Source: an uncultured Mobiluncus sp. (GTDB lineage Bacteria > Actinomycetota > Actinomycetes > Actinomycetales > Actinomycetaceae). Taken from it: DNA of 64,000 nt. The notes under the pieces were generated by a model that did no database searches, was not told the origin of the DNA, and saw only the letters and a list, made by a program, of their open reading frames with translations. Positions 1 through 7,909 of the stretch are shown in pieces (positions within the stretch are counted from its first letter, which is position 1; each line of letters opens with the position of its first letter). The position numbers and the translations under genes are program-made. The stretch is taken from the NCBI RefSeq assembly GCF_943914685.1, contig NZ_CALUCZ010000005.1:36126-100125 (forward strand). Direction: 5' to 3'.

Positions 1-750
1 CTGATAGTCACCGCTACTTCCGGACAGAATGCAGCCCTGAGCGATTCCGGCGATAATCACCGCGAACTTCCCAGTTTTCTGGGGAAAATGTTTGGTTTGA
101 TTATGTCTCTGCCCAGGTTCTTTTTCGGTCTTTGGGGGGCCGGGTGGGGACCGGGTTGGTTCGATGTCAACCTGCGCCCAGAAGGAATTTTTCCTTCTGC
201 AATCGCGGTGGGAGTGCTTATTTCTCTGGGCTTGTCCGCGATTACGGCACGAAAGTTTTGGGGCATCTTTTTCAGTTTGGGTGCGTTATTGGGGATTCCT
301 TTCGTGGTGATGTTTTTGCAAAACTACTCCGACATCAACCGCTACCAGCCCCGCTATATGCTTCCGCTGCTGGTCATCGTGTTGGTGATTTGGCTGTTAC
401 CGCCGGTATGCACGGAGCCGGATCAGCCTGCCCACAAATTCGCGACCAGTACTCTGCGCTATGAAATTTTTGTGCTGCTCTTTATGTGCTGGGCAAATCT
501 GCAATCCCTATTTGCGGTGGTGGGACGTTACGTTCGTGGTGAAACCTGGAAAGGCGGGGTCGACCTGAATAGTAGAATCTCCTGGTGGTGGGATTTTTCA
601 GCCCCGCTACCCCTCCAGACTTGGATTATCGGAGCTCTGTCCTTTATCTTCGCGGTTTTCGCTACCTTATGGTTGGTTCACGTTTCGCCCGCACACCGGG
701 GCGGTTTTACCGAAACAAACTCTGGTGAACTTGAGGTATCCCATGCCTGA
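1..750 (+). CDS. DUF2142-like polytopic membrane protein, 5' end outside window
   Basis: The reading frame is open from base 1, so this is the last 249 residues of a longer protein whose start lies outside the window. An early segment reads DNHRELPSFLGKM, then come several hydrophobic membrane segments and a lumen-like loop with NYSDINRYQPRYMLPLL. That combination resembles the C-terminal part of DUF2142 membrane proteins, which occur in surface-glycan clusters. Its stop overlaps the start of the following glycosyltransferase, so the two are probably co-transcribed. The exact role is unknown; assembly or transport of an envelope polysaccharide is inferred from context only. Confidence 0.6.
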   Translation: MIVTATSGQNAALSDSGDNHRELPSFLGKMFGLIMSLPRFFFGLWGAGWGPGWFDVNLRPEGIFPSAIAVGVLISLGLSAITARKFWGIFFSLGALLGIPFVVMFLQNYSDINRYQPRYMLPLLVIVLVIWLLPPVCTEPDQPAHKFATSTLRYEIFVLLFMCWANLQSLFAVVGRYVRGETWKGGVDLNSRISWWWDFSAPLPLQTWIIGALSFIFAVFATLWLVHVSPAHRGGFTETNSGELEVSHA

Positions 751-1837
751 CTTTACTGAGCTAGACGTAGTTATGCCGGTATTTAACGAGGGCGACCATG
801 TTTCCGATGCGGCCGCTCATCTGCAAATTGCTGCCGCCCAAGCGGGGATACGAACTCGTCTCATTGTGGTTGATGACGGGTCCGGTCCGGCGGATGCAGC
901 CAAACTTGATGTCTTGGCGCAGCATGGCGAGATTTTCCTGCTTCGTCAACCAAACAGCGGGCGTTTCTTGGCGCGTTCCCGTGGGCTTGCCGCGGCGCGA
1001 ACCCACTATGTCCTGCTCCTCGATGCCCGAGTGAACCTTGCCGCGGTTGCGCTGCGTCAAATCAGACAAAAAATCGTCGCCAGTGAAGCCTCTCACCAGG
1101 TTCGGGAGGTCTGGAATTTTCATGTTCAGCTGGCTAACACCACCAGTCCCTGGGCAGCGTTTTGGTCCGGTTTAACAAAGGTTTGGTGGCGGCAATACTG
1201 GAAGAACCCCCGTCCTGTCACTATCAATTCCGCAAACTTTAATAGTTATCCCAAAGGCACTGGCGCCTTCTTTGCGCCACGGGAACGGCTCTTAGCGGCG
1301 GTCGGGGAATTCTCCTCCAGCTTTGACAATCCCAAACTTGTTTCGGATGATACCGGCTTACTGCGTTCCTTGGCTGCTGTGCCGGGTATCAGTCTCGATC
1401 CGGCAGTGAGCTGTGATTATTTCGGCAAAGACACACCTCGTAAATGGTCGAAACAATGTTTCTACCGCGGTACCACTTTTGTGGATTCTTATTTGGGAAG
1501 CGTGCCTTGGTTTGGTTTGCTGGGAATCTTTGCGGGGGTGGGAAGTGCTGCTCTGGCTGGATTTGCGCTGCTGCACTGGCATCCTCGTGTGGTGGCGGGG
1601 CTGGCATTGGCTGGTAGTGTCGCGGCGGGAGGTGCCGTGAAGGCTTGTGGGGGAACCAAGGGCGAAGCCTGTGCGGTGGGTGCTTTAGCTGTCCCGTTCG
1701 GAATCATTTTCGGAAGCGGATTTTTGAGGGGTTTGGCAATGGGGTGCCGTGCCGGCTACCGAAAACAATCGCGACGAGAGGCAACCGCCGCGTTTACCTC
1801 GCAATCCTCTGACCCCACGGTTTTGCAGGGAGAATAA
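743..1837 (+). CDS. Family 2 glycosyltransferase with C-terminal membrane segments
   Basis: A 364-residue protein that begins LDVVMPVFNEG, followed by LIVVDDGSG and VLLLDARVN, the GT-A nucleotide-sugar-binding fold of GT2 enzymes. The usual DxD metal motif appears as DAR. The C-terminal third (about residues 250-345) is rich in Gly/Ala/Leu hydrophobic stretches, so the enzyme is probably membrane anchored with its active site in the cytoplasm. I chose the ATG at 743 over a GTG at 725 because GAGG lies just upstream and the start overlaps the previous stop. It sits in a surface-polysaccharide operon; donor and acceptor sugars cannot be inferred. Confidence 0.8.
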   Translation: MPDFTELDVVMPVFNEGDHVSDAAAHLQIAAAQAGIRTRLIVVDDGSGPADAAKLDVLAQHGEIFLLRQPNSGRFLARSRGLAAARTHYVLLLDARVNLAAVALRQIRQKIVASEASHQVREVWNFHVQLANTTSPWAAFWSGLTKVWWRQYWKNPRPVTINSANFNSYPKGTGAFFAPRERLLAAVGEFSSSFDNPKLVSDDTGLLRSLAAVPGISLDPAVSCDYFGKDTPRKWSKQCFYRGTTFVDSYLGSVPWFGLLGIFAGVGSAALAGFALLHWHPRVVAGLALAGSVAAGGAVKACGGTKGEACAVGALAVPFGIIFGSGFLRGLAMGCRAGYRKQSRREATAAFTSQSSDPTVLQGE

Positions 1838-1839
1838 CT

Positions 1840-3114
1840 GTGAAACGAGTGGGAATAATTGGTGTGGCGCTGATAGTGGCCAGCCTGCTCGGAATCTTGC
1901 TGTTGGCATGGGTGGCACGGTGGCTTCCCCCCGATGATAATGCTGCGTTTATTGCCTTGTGGGGGGTTCTTTTCGCCGGGGGGTCGGCGCTATCCCTGGT
2001 AGAACAGGAAACTGCGCGTCAGACCGCCCTCGCCCACTCCCGCGGGCAGAACACTCCAGCTTCGATACGGCAACTAAACCTCGTGGCTCTCGGATTTGCT
2101 TGGATGGTGTTGCTGCTTGTCGGGATCACCCCCGGAGGTGCGGTTTTGTTTGGGAGTGGTACTTCTGAGTCCCGAAACAGTTCTTTTCACTGGATTACGC
2201 TGGCGGTGTTGGCTTTTGCATATCTAGGTTTTGTGGCGCAATTTTCGATGCGGGGTCTGGCTTTAGGGCGTCGAAGGGAAGGCATCTACGCGGTGATATT
2301 GGTGGCTGAACCGGTGCTGCGCCTGCTGGGACTGCTGCCTTTTGTGATTTGGCTGGCCGCCCCCTCTCTGCTGTGGGCATTAGTCGCGACCGCCTTGGGC
2401 TCCTATGGTTGGATAGTGGCTCTGGGGCGCTTACGGGTGCATCCTTTTGCCCCAGACTCACGAGAACCGTGGCGGACCGTGGCGGGACGGGTGCTGACAT
2501 TGGGAGCGGCAAACGCCCTTTTAGCTGCTATTTTGACCGGATATCCGGCTTTGGTGACCGGATTGTTAGGCAGCTCACGCGGTCTTGCCGTATTTTTTGC
2601 AGTGGTGACGCTGTGTCGTATCCCGCTGGTGCTGCTGTCCCCGATTCAGGCGCTTGTAATTCCTGAAACTACCCGGATACTCGCGGCGGGTCGCGCCGCA
2701 GAACTCTATACCCTGTTGGGAAAGGTCTTTATTGCGACTCTTTCGGTAGCGCTCACAAGTTTTGCTCTGGGCTGGTGGTTGGGTCCGTGGGCAGTAACCC
2801 TGTTGTTTGGTCCTGCTTACGTGGCTCCCGGCTGGCTGGTGGCGATTATTCTCGCGGCGACGGTGGTCTTGGGGGCGGCGTTGCTCCAAGCCGCAGTTTT
2901 TGTTTCGTTACAAAAATATCTCTATGCCGTGCTGACCTGGGCAGTGACCTTGGCTGGGACCGTAGCGGCACTGTGGGTGACTCCCGGTGAAGCGCTTTCT
3001 CGAGGCACCGCCGGTTTTGTGGTGGCTTCGCTGCTGGGCTACCTCGTCTCCGCTTCGTTACTTCGTTTTGCGCTGGGGCGTCTAGGCAGAGAGCAGGTCG
3101 CGAATGATGGTTAG
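1840..3114 (+). CDS. Polysaccharide flippase-like membrane protein
   Basis: A 424-residue protein made almost entirely of hydrophobic segments separated by short basic loops, with the pattern of the MATE/Wzx-like polysaccharide exporters that flip lipid-linked glycans. It starts with GTG 3 bases after the upstream glycosyltransferase stop, consistent with one operon. Its 3' end overlaps the 3' end of the opposing glycosyltransferase gene by 33 bases. Oligosaccharide-lipid flipping is inferred from topology and neighbours; no substrate motif is visible. Confidence 0.65.
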   Translation: MKRVGIIGVALIVASLLGILLLAWVARWLPPDDNAAFIALWGVLFAGGSALSLVEQETARQTALAHSRGQNTPASIRQLNLVALGFAWMVLLLVGITPGGAVLFGSGTSESRNSSFHWITLAVLAFAYLGFVAQFSMRGLALGRRREGIYAVILVAEPVLRLLGLLPFVIWLAAPSLLWALVATALGSYGWIVALGRLRVHPFAPDSREPWRTVAGRVLTLGAANALLAAILTGYPALVTGLLGSSRGLAVFFAVVTLCRIPLVLLSPIQALVIPETTRILAAGRAAELYTLLGKVFIATLSVALTSFALGWWLGPWAVTLLFGPAYVAPGWLVAIILAATVVLGAALLQAAVFVSLQKYLYAVLTWAVTLAGTVAALWVTPGEALSRGTAGFVVASLLGYLVSASLLRFALGRLGREQVANDG

Positions 3115-4128
3115 CCAGCCGCGAGAGTACCGGCTGTAGTTGCCCTGGATGACTTCAGCAGCGATGCCGGGAATCCGGGCTAACCGATGGCGGGGCAGGT
3201 CACTGCGGCTTTGTTGGTGTGCCAATGCTTTCACAAGGTCGTGGCGTTGCTGGGGTGTGCCCAGCTGACGTTTGTCGGCAGCTTGAGCTAGAGAACGTGC
3301 GCGGGTCAGTCGACGCTGGTTATCCGATTCATTCCCGGCGGTGAGCTGTTTCCAACGGTCTCGCAAGGTGATTTTGCGAGCCCCGACTGCGTTCCCTCCG
3401 TGTTGGCGATAGTACGTTAGCGGGTGTTGCACAGAAGTCTCCACGAGGCGTAACTGTCCGTCTAATGCCGCCATCATTGCCAGCCATTCATCATGCAGCA
3501 GCCCCGGTGGGGTCGGCATATTCTCGCGGGCAAATTCTCCCCGCATTGCCACCGTTGCCCCGGTGATGAGATTACGTTTCAAAAGCACGGAAAACGCATC
3601 TCCTCCAGTCAAGTTTTGCAGTTCTGACGGCGAGGCTTTTAGTTCGCGCAACAGGGTCTTGGGACGTTGCGGATTTCCCAGGGGTTGGCCGTCGGAGCCG
3701 GTCAAGACCGCATCGGAATGCACCAGCTCCGCGTTGCGCAAGGCGGCGGTTAACACCGTGGTCTTTTCGGGACCCCATTCATCGTCCTGATCGGAGAGAA
3801 ACACGACATCAGTCGTGGTGGCACTGATAGCGTCAGAGAAGTTGTCGCGAATTCCTATCCGGGGACGGTGTAAGCGCCAGTTGAGGCGAATCTGTTGGGA
3901 GGGGTGTTGACGATTAAAATCATCCACCAGACCCTGCACAATCTCTACGGTGTCGTCACTAGAATCGTCGTCCCCGATGGTGAGCTCGTCAATAGGGAGT
4001 TGTTGATTCAAAATGGAGCGTACCTGCGTGGTGACAAAACGGGAACCGTTACAGGTCGTCATGGCCACTCCCAAGGTCGGGTGGGGAGGGAGCGGGGTGA
4101 GGTCTCGGCGCCAAATCTGGGTACTCAT
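3082..4128 (-). CDS. Family 2 glycosyltransferase (rhamnosyltransferase type)
   Basis: A 348-residue cytoplasmic GT2 enzyme: GVAMTTCNGSRFV at the N terminus, then LTIGDDDSSDDT and FLSDQDDEW, the last carrying the acidic metal-binding residues typical of this family. It resembles rhamnosyltransferases of the WbbL/RfbF kind, and a dTDP-rhamnose synthesis gene lies divergently upstream, so transfer of rhamnose is plausible but not proven. The frame is open upstream to a TTG at 4182; I prefer the ATG at 4128, where similarity to the fold begins, with ATG 4137 as an alternative. No strong ribosome binding site is seen. Confidence 0.75.
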   Translation of the reverse strand: MSTQIWRRDLTPLPPHPTLGVAMTTCNGSRFVTTQVRSILNQQLPIDELTIGDDDSSDDTVEIVQGLVDDFNRQHPSQQIRLNWRLHRPRIGIRDNFSDAISATTTDVVFLSDQDDEWGPEKTTVLTAALRNAELVHSDAVLTGSDGQPLGNPQRPKTLLRELKASPSELQNLTGGDAFSVLLKRNLITGATVAMRGEFARENMPTPPGLLHDEWLAMMAALDGQLRLVETSVQHPLTYYRQHGGNAVGARKITLRDRWKQLTAGNESDNQRRLTRARSLAQAADKRQLGTPQQRHDLVKALAHQQSRSDLPRHRLARIPGIAAEVIQGNYSRYSRGWLTIIRDLLSA

Positions 4129-4258
4129 CTCTACCATTATAAAAGCCCGCTGAAAAAGCCGGGTATGATGAACACGGAACAAGACTCGGTAGTTTTGGCT
4201 CGCGGAAGCGTCCTAAAGCAATCCTGAAACTCAGGGAAATCTATGGAAGGGAAACAAA

Positions 4259-5122
4259 ATGCGGTGGATAGTTGTGGGAGCGAACGGAATGCTCGGTCAG
4301 GATTTGGTCGAGCTGCTGCAATCCCAGGGGGAGGACGTGCGCGCTTATGACCGTCCAGAAATCGACTTGACGGTGCAAGCTTCCGTCAAAGAGCACGTGG
4401 TCGAGGCTGACGTGGTGGTCAACACTGCCGCTTTCACCGCGGTTGATAAGGCTGAGGAACAAGAACGTGCGGCCTTTGATATTAACGCGACCGCAGTACA
4501 GTATCTGGCGGCGCAGTGTCGGGAAATTGGGGCGCGTCTGGTGCATATTTCTACCGACTACGTGTTTGATGAACCGGCAGACCGAGAGACTCCTTGCGAA
4601 GAATACGCTTTACCGAAACCGGCAGGAGCCTATGGGCGGACCAAGCTGGCGGGTGAATGGGCACTGCGTTCCCTCAGCGAGGATTACCTGATTGTGCGTA
4701 CTGCCTGGCTGTATGGTGCCAAGGGCAATTGTTTCCCCAAGACGATGGCGCGTTTAGCGGGGGAACATGACCGACTGACGGTGGTGGCAGATCAGTATGG
4801 CCAACCGACCTGGACTCGTGACCTCGCAGATTTGATTTGGCGCCTGATTTCAGCGGAAGCGCCCAGCGGAATTTATCATGGCACAGCTCAGGGCAAGACG
4901 AACTGGCATGGTTTCACGCAGGCTATCGTGCGTTCCCTAGGCAAGGATCCGTCGATGGTCCTTCCGGTCACCACAGCTGATTTTCCGCGTCCGGCTCCAC
5001 GCCCGGCGTTCTCTGTTTTGGCGCACAAAACTATCCGTGACCTGGGTTTGGAGCCGATTGGTCCCTGGGAGGAACGCTGGGAAGTGGCGGCTAAAGAGAT
5101 TCTGGCTGATTACTTGGACTGA
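4259..5122 (+). CDS. rfbD: dTDP-4-dehydrorhamnose reductase
   Basis: A 287-residue short-chain dehydrogenase that makes dTDP-L-rhamnose, the last step of the Rml pathway, in the cytoplasm with NAD(P)H. The Rossmann motif GANGMLGQDL is at the N terminus; STDYVFD and the catalytic YGRTK (Tyr-x3-Lys) follow, and the length matches the family. AAGGGAAAC precedes the ATG. It is divergent from a rhamnosyltransferase-like gene and convergent with rfbA, so the pathway genes are here, but rfbB and rfbC are not in the window. In mycobacteria rmlD lies near wbbL, manA and whiB2, a similar neighbourhood. Confidence 0.93.
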   Translation: MRWIVVGANGMLGQDLVELLQSQGEDVRAYDRPEIDLTVQASVKEHVVEADVVVNTAAFTAVDKAEEQERAAFDINATAVQYLAAQCREIGARLVHISTDYVFDEPADRETPCEEYALPKPAGAYGRTKLAGEWALRSLSEDYLIVRTAWLYGAKGNCFPKTMARLAGEHDRLTVVADQYGQPTWTRDLADLIWRLISAEAPSGIYHGTAQGKTNWHGFTQAIVRSLGKDPSMVLPVTTADFPRPAPRPAFSVLAHKTIRDLGLEPIGPWEERWEVAAKEILADYLD

Positions 5123-5155
5123 ACCTTGCGTTGAGGGGCGTCAACGCGGGGAGCT

Positions 5156-6019
5156 CTAGGCTTCCAGCAGACCCAGCAGGTAGTCTCCGTAGCCGGATTT
5201 CCGCAGCGGCTCGGCGCGTTTGGCCAGCTCTGCGTCACTCAAAAATCCGCGGCGCCACGCGGCTTCTTCGGGGCAGCCCACTTTCAGGTCTTGGCGTTTT
5301 TCTACGGTTCGCACGAAAGCGGTCGCATCGGCCAGGGAGTCAAAAGTCCCGGTGTCGAGCCAGGCCGTGCCGCGCGGCAACACTTCGACCTGCAGTTTTC
5401 CAGCTTCGAGGTATACCCGGTTGACGTCTGTAATCTCGTATTCCCCGCGGGCGCTGGGTTTCAGGTCCCGGGCTATCTCTACCACGTCGTTGTCGTAGAA
5501 ATACAGCCCCGGCACCGCATAGTTTGACTTGGGCTGCGCGGGTTTTTCTTCAATAGAAATCGCGCGGAAGTTCTCGTCGAACTCCACCACGCCGTAAGCC
5601 TTGGGGTTATGCACGTGGTAGGCGAACACGGCTCCGCCATCAATCCCCTTGAAACGCTGCAGCTGGTCGCCCATGCCCGGACCATAGAAAATGTTGTCGC
5701 CCAGCACTAGGGCGGCTTCTTCTGAACCGATGAAGTCCGCTCCCAACACGAACGCTTGGGCCAAGCCGTTGGGCACCTCTTGCACCTGATATTCCAAGTG
5801 AACGCCGAACTGGGAGCCGTCGCCGAGCAGACGGTGAAAAGACGGGGCATCGTGCGGGGTGGTGATGACCAGGACGTCTTGAATCCCGGACAGAATCAAG
5901 GTCGTCAAGGGGTAGTACACCATCGGCTTGTCATAGACCGGCACTAACTGCTTTGAGGTGCCCAAAGTGATGGGATGCAAACGAGTGCCGGACCCGCCGG
6001 CCAAAATAATTCCACGCAT
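5156..6019 (-). CDS. rfbA: Glucose-1-phosphate thymidylyltransferase
   Basis: A 287-residue nucleotidyltransferase that joins dTTP and glucose-1-phosphate into dTDP-glucose, the first step of dTDP-rhamnose synthesis. The pyrophosphorylase signature ILAGGSGTRLHPIT starts at residue 5, followed by KPMVYYPL and the metal-binding LGDNIFYG, all typical of RfbA/RmlA. The frame is open much further upstream, but that extension lies opposite manA and has no family similarity; the ATG at 6019 gives the expected N terminus. It is divergent from manA across about 96 bases and convergent with rfbD. Rhamnose is a major sugar of actinobacterial wall glycans. Confidence 0.93.
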   Translation of the reverse strand: MRGIILAGGSGTRLHPITLGTSKQLVPVYDKPMVYYPLTTLILSGIQDVLVITTPHDAPSFHRLLGDGSQFGVHLEYQVQEVPNGLAQAFVLGADFIGSEEAALVLGDNIFYGPGMGDQLQRFKGIDGGAVFAYHVHNPKAYGVVEFDENFRAISIEEKPAQPKSNYAVPGLYFYDNDVVEIARDLKPSARGEYEITDVNRVYLEAGKLQVEVLPRGTAWLDTGTFDSLADATAFVRTVEKRQDLKVGCPEEAAWRRGFLSDAELAKRAEPLRKSGYGDYLLGLLEA

Positions 6020-6115
6020 GAAACCAAGCCTACCAACCAAAAGCCTCCCGAAATGACTTATGAACGGCGAAAACCTCCCTAAAATTAATCCCAAACCAGT
6101 GAAAGGGGAAACGCC

Positions 6116-7327
6116 GTGGAACGCATCGGAGGGATTGAGAAACGTTACGCCTGGGGCTCGGATACGGCTATTCAGGAGCGTTTTGGTATCGGTACGCCCG
6201 GTCAGACGTTGGCAGAAGTGTGGTTCGGTGCCCACACCCTTTCGCCCTCGGTCCTGCTCGACGCGTCGGGGCAGCCCGAGGAGGACCCCTTGACTTTGGA
6301 GGATTGGGTTGCGGCGGACCCCGTGGGCACGTTGGGGGCTTCGGTGGTGGAGCGCTTCGGACCGCGTCTGCCTTATCTGATGAAGTTCATCGCCCCGAAA
6401 CGCCCGCTGTCCCTGCAGGTCCACCCGGACAAGGAGCGTGCCGAAGCCCGTTTCAAAGCCGAGGAGCTGGCGGGGATCCCGCTCGATTCCCCGCAGCGGC
6501 TGTACAAGGATCCCAACTATAAACCAGAACTCATCTATGCGATTACGAAGTTTGAGGCGCTGGCGGGGTTCCGGGCGCCCCGGCGCATCATTGAAATCTT
6601 CGCTGACCTGGACACCGAGTTGGCGGTGCAAATCGTGTCCATGCTGCGAGTCAATACGTCTCCCCAGGGTATCCGCACGGTAGTGGACCGGCTCTTGTCT
6701 CCGCATACGACCCCACAAGCGGCGCAGGTCGAGGCCACGGTGGCGGCGATGACGGACCGTCTGCAGGCGGGGACTTCGCCGTCCGTGCGTGTGGATCGTA
6801 CCGTGATGGGTTTGGCGCGTTCCTATCCGGGTGATGCCGGGGCGGTGGTGGCGGCGATGTTGAACCCGGTGACGTTGCGGCCGGGGGAAGTGCTGTTCAC
6901 ACCCCCCGGCGGGATTCACGCCTATCTGTCTGGGCTGGGGGTGGAGGTCATGGCCAGCTCGGATAATGTGCTGCGGGCAGGGCTGACTGAGAAGCACGTG
7001 GATTGCCAGGAGCTGTTGAACTGTCTGGATTATGTCGCCGCCCCGCCGGTGCGTATCGCCCCGGAGTGGGTGACGGAGTCGACCCAGGTGTTCTATGCCC
7101 CGGTGGACGATTTCGAGTTTTCCGTGACCCGCCTGGACGGGCGAGAACTGGCGCTGCCCGGTCACGGCGGACGCCTGATTCTATGTCTGGAGGGCACTCC
7201 GACTTTGCGTGATGGAGCGACTGCTGGTTTGGTGCTGCGTCCGGGAGAAGTCGTGTTTGTCCGGGCGGATAAGGTTCCGGTTTATGCCTCAGGGACCGGG
7301 GTCGTGCTGCAGACCGACATTCCCTGA
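6116..7327 (+). CDS. manA: Mannose-6-phosphate isomerase, class I
   Basis: A 403-residue zinc enzyme interconverting fructose-6-phosphate and mannose-6-phosphate, which supplies mannose for surface glycans. Visible landmarks are MERIGGIEKRYAWG at the start, LSLQVHPDKE (zinc-binding Gln and His), YKPELIYAI (zinc-binding Glu), and the cupin segment GGIHAYLSGLGVEVM with ASSDNVLRAGLT. Length fits type I PMI. The GTG start at 6116 has AAAGGGG upstream. It lies in the conserved actinobacterial manA-whiB2-rml neighbourhood. A possible CRP-type site 66 bases downstream belongs to the whiB2 upstream region. Confidence 0.93.
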   Translation: MERIGGIEKRYAWGSDTAIQERFGIGTPGQTLAEVWFGAHTLSPSVLLDASGQPEEDPLTLEDWVAADPVGTLGASVVERFGPRLPYLMKFIAPKRPLSLQVHPDKERAEARFKAEELAGIPLDSPQRLYKDPNYKPELIYAITKFEALAGFRAPRRIIEIFADLDTELAVQIVSMLRVNTSPQGIRTVVDRLLSPHTTPQAAQVEATVAAMTDRLQAGTSPSVRVDRTVMGLARSYPGDAGAVVAAMLNPVTLRPGEVLFTPPGGIHAYLSGLGVEVMASSDNVLRAGLTEKHVDCQELLNCLDYVAAPPVRIAPEWVTESTQVFYAPVDDFEFSVTRLDGRELALPGHGGRLILCLEGTPTLRDGATAGLVLRPGEVVFVRADKVPVYASGTGVVLQTDIP

Positions 7328-7392
7328 GGTGAGTTAGTAATTAGTCCCATACCCGCTTTTGTGGCAAACGTTCCACGGGCGTGTCGAGTCTA

Positions 7393-7408
7393 TGTGACAT
7401 ATCTCACA
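7393..7408. promoter_or_regulatory. CRP/GlxR-type binding site
   Basis: TGTGACATATCTCACA is a perfect match to the TGTGA-N6-TCACA palindrome bound by CRP of mycobacteria and GlxR of corynebacteria, including the central TA favoured by GlxR. It lies in the 258-base gap between manA and the whiB gene, about 178 bases before the whiB start and about 111 bases before the start point predicted for its promoter. Whether it acts on whiB2 is inference from position. Confidence 0.7.
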
Positions 7409-7475
7409 TTCGCGCTCAAGCTGTGCAATTGGTGGATTTTCGCATACTTGAGCCAAACTTGGTTCCTGAAACTAC

Positions 7476-7505
7476 TTGAACTAATGAATCACACGCGTGT
7501 AATTT
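7476..7505 (+). promoter_or_regulatory. Candidate whiB promoter with internal palindrome
   Basis: TTGAAC (7476-7481) and TAATTT (7500-7505) are spaced 18 bases apart and lie about 80 bases before the whiB start. The spacer holds the perfect palindrome ACACGCGTGT (7491-7500), extendable to a 16-base near palindrome, which is a likely operator. The rest of the 7328-7585 gap holds the CRP-type site and no other clear element. Confidence 0.45.
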
Positions 7506-7585
7506 ATAGGTAACGGTTCTTGGCGCCCTAGAGACGCGGCACCAAGTTTTACAAAAGTTGTCAGAGCGAATGAGGTGAAGGGTCC

Positions 7586-7879
7586 TTGTGGAATCTGTTT
7601 GGTGAAGGCGAACTCGACTTTGCTGATGCAACCCCAGAGATGGACGAAATTCTCAACGGGCCCCTCGCTTGGCAAGCTCGGGCCCTGTGCGCCCAAACTG
7701 ACCCGGAGGCCTTTTTCCCGGAAAAGGGCGGTTCGACCCGCGAAGCGAAAAACGTCTGCGCCTGCTGCGAGGTTAGGGCTGAGTGCCTGCAATACGCGCT
7801 GGAAAACGACGAACGCTTTGGGATTTGGGGCGGTCTGTCAGAGCGGGAACGCCGTCGTTTGAAGCGTCGCGCGTCCTAA
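7586..7879 (+). CDS. whiB2: WhiB-family iron-sulfur transcription regulator (WhiB2/WhmD type)
   Basis: A 97-residue WhiB-like protein. The four [4Fe-4S] cysteines are C35, C58, C61 and C67 (C-x22-C-x2-C-x5-C), with an additional C60, followed by the FGIWGGLSERERR turn and a basic C terminus. WhiB proteins bind the primary sigma factor and control division and stress genes; WhiB2/WhmD is needed for septation in mycobacteria. The assignment to WhiB2 rests on the manA/rml neighbourhood. The only fitting start is TTG at 7586 behind AGGTGAAGGG. A CRP-type site and a palindrome-containing promoter lie upstream, so control is probably elaborate. Confidence 0.9.
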   Translation: MWNLFGEGELDFADATPEMDEILNGPLAWQARALCAQTDPEAFFPEKGGSTREAKNVCACCEVRAECLQYALENDERFGIWGGLSERERRRLKRRAS

Positions 7880-7909
7880 CCCCATTGGGGACGTAATATC
7901 CTTAACTCT

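Noticed and set aside
6020..7165. Upstream extension of rfbA into the manA region
   Set aside because: The extension is antisense to manA and His/Arg-rich; RfbA family similarity begins exactly at ATG 6019.
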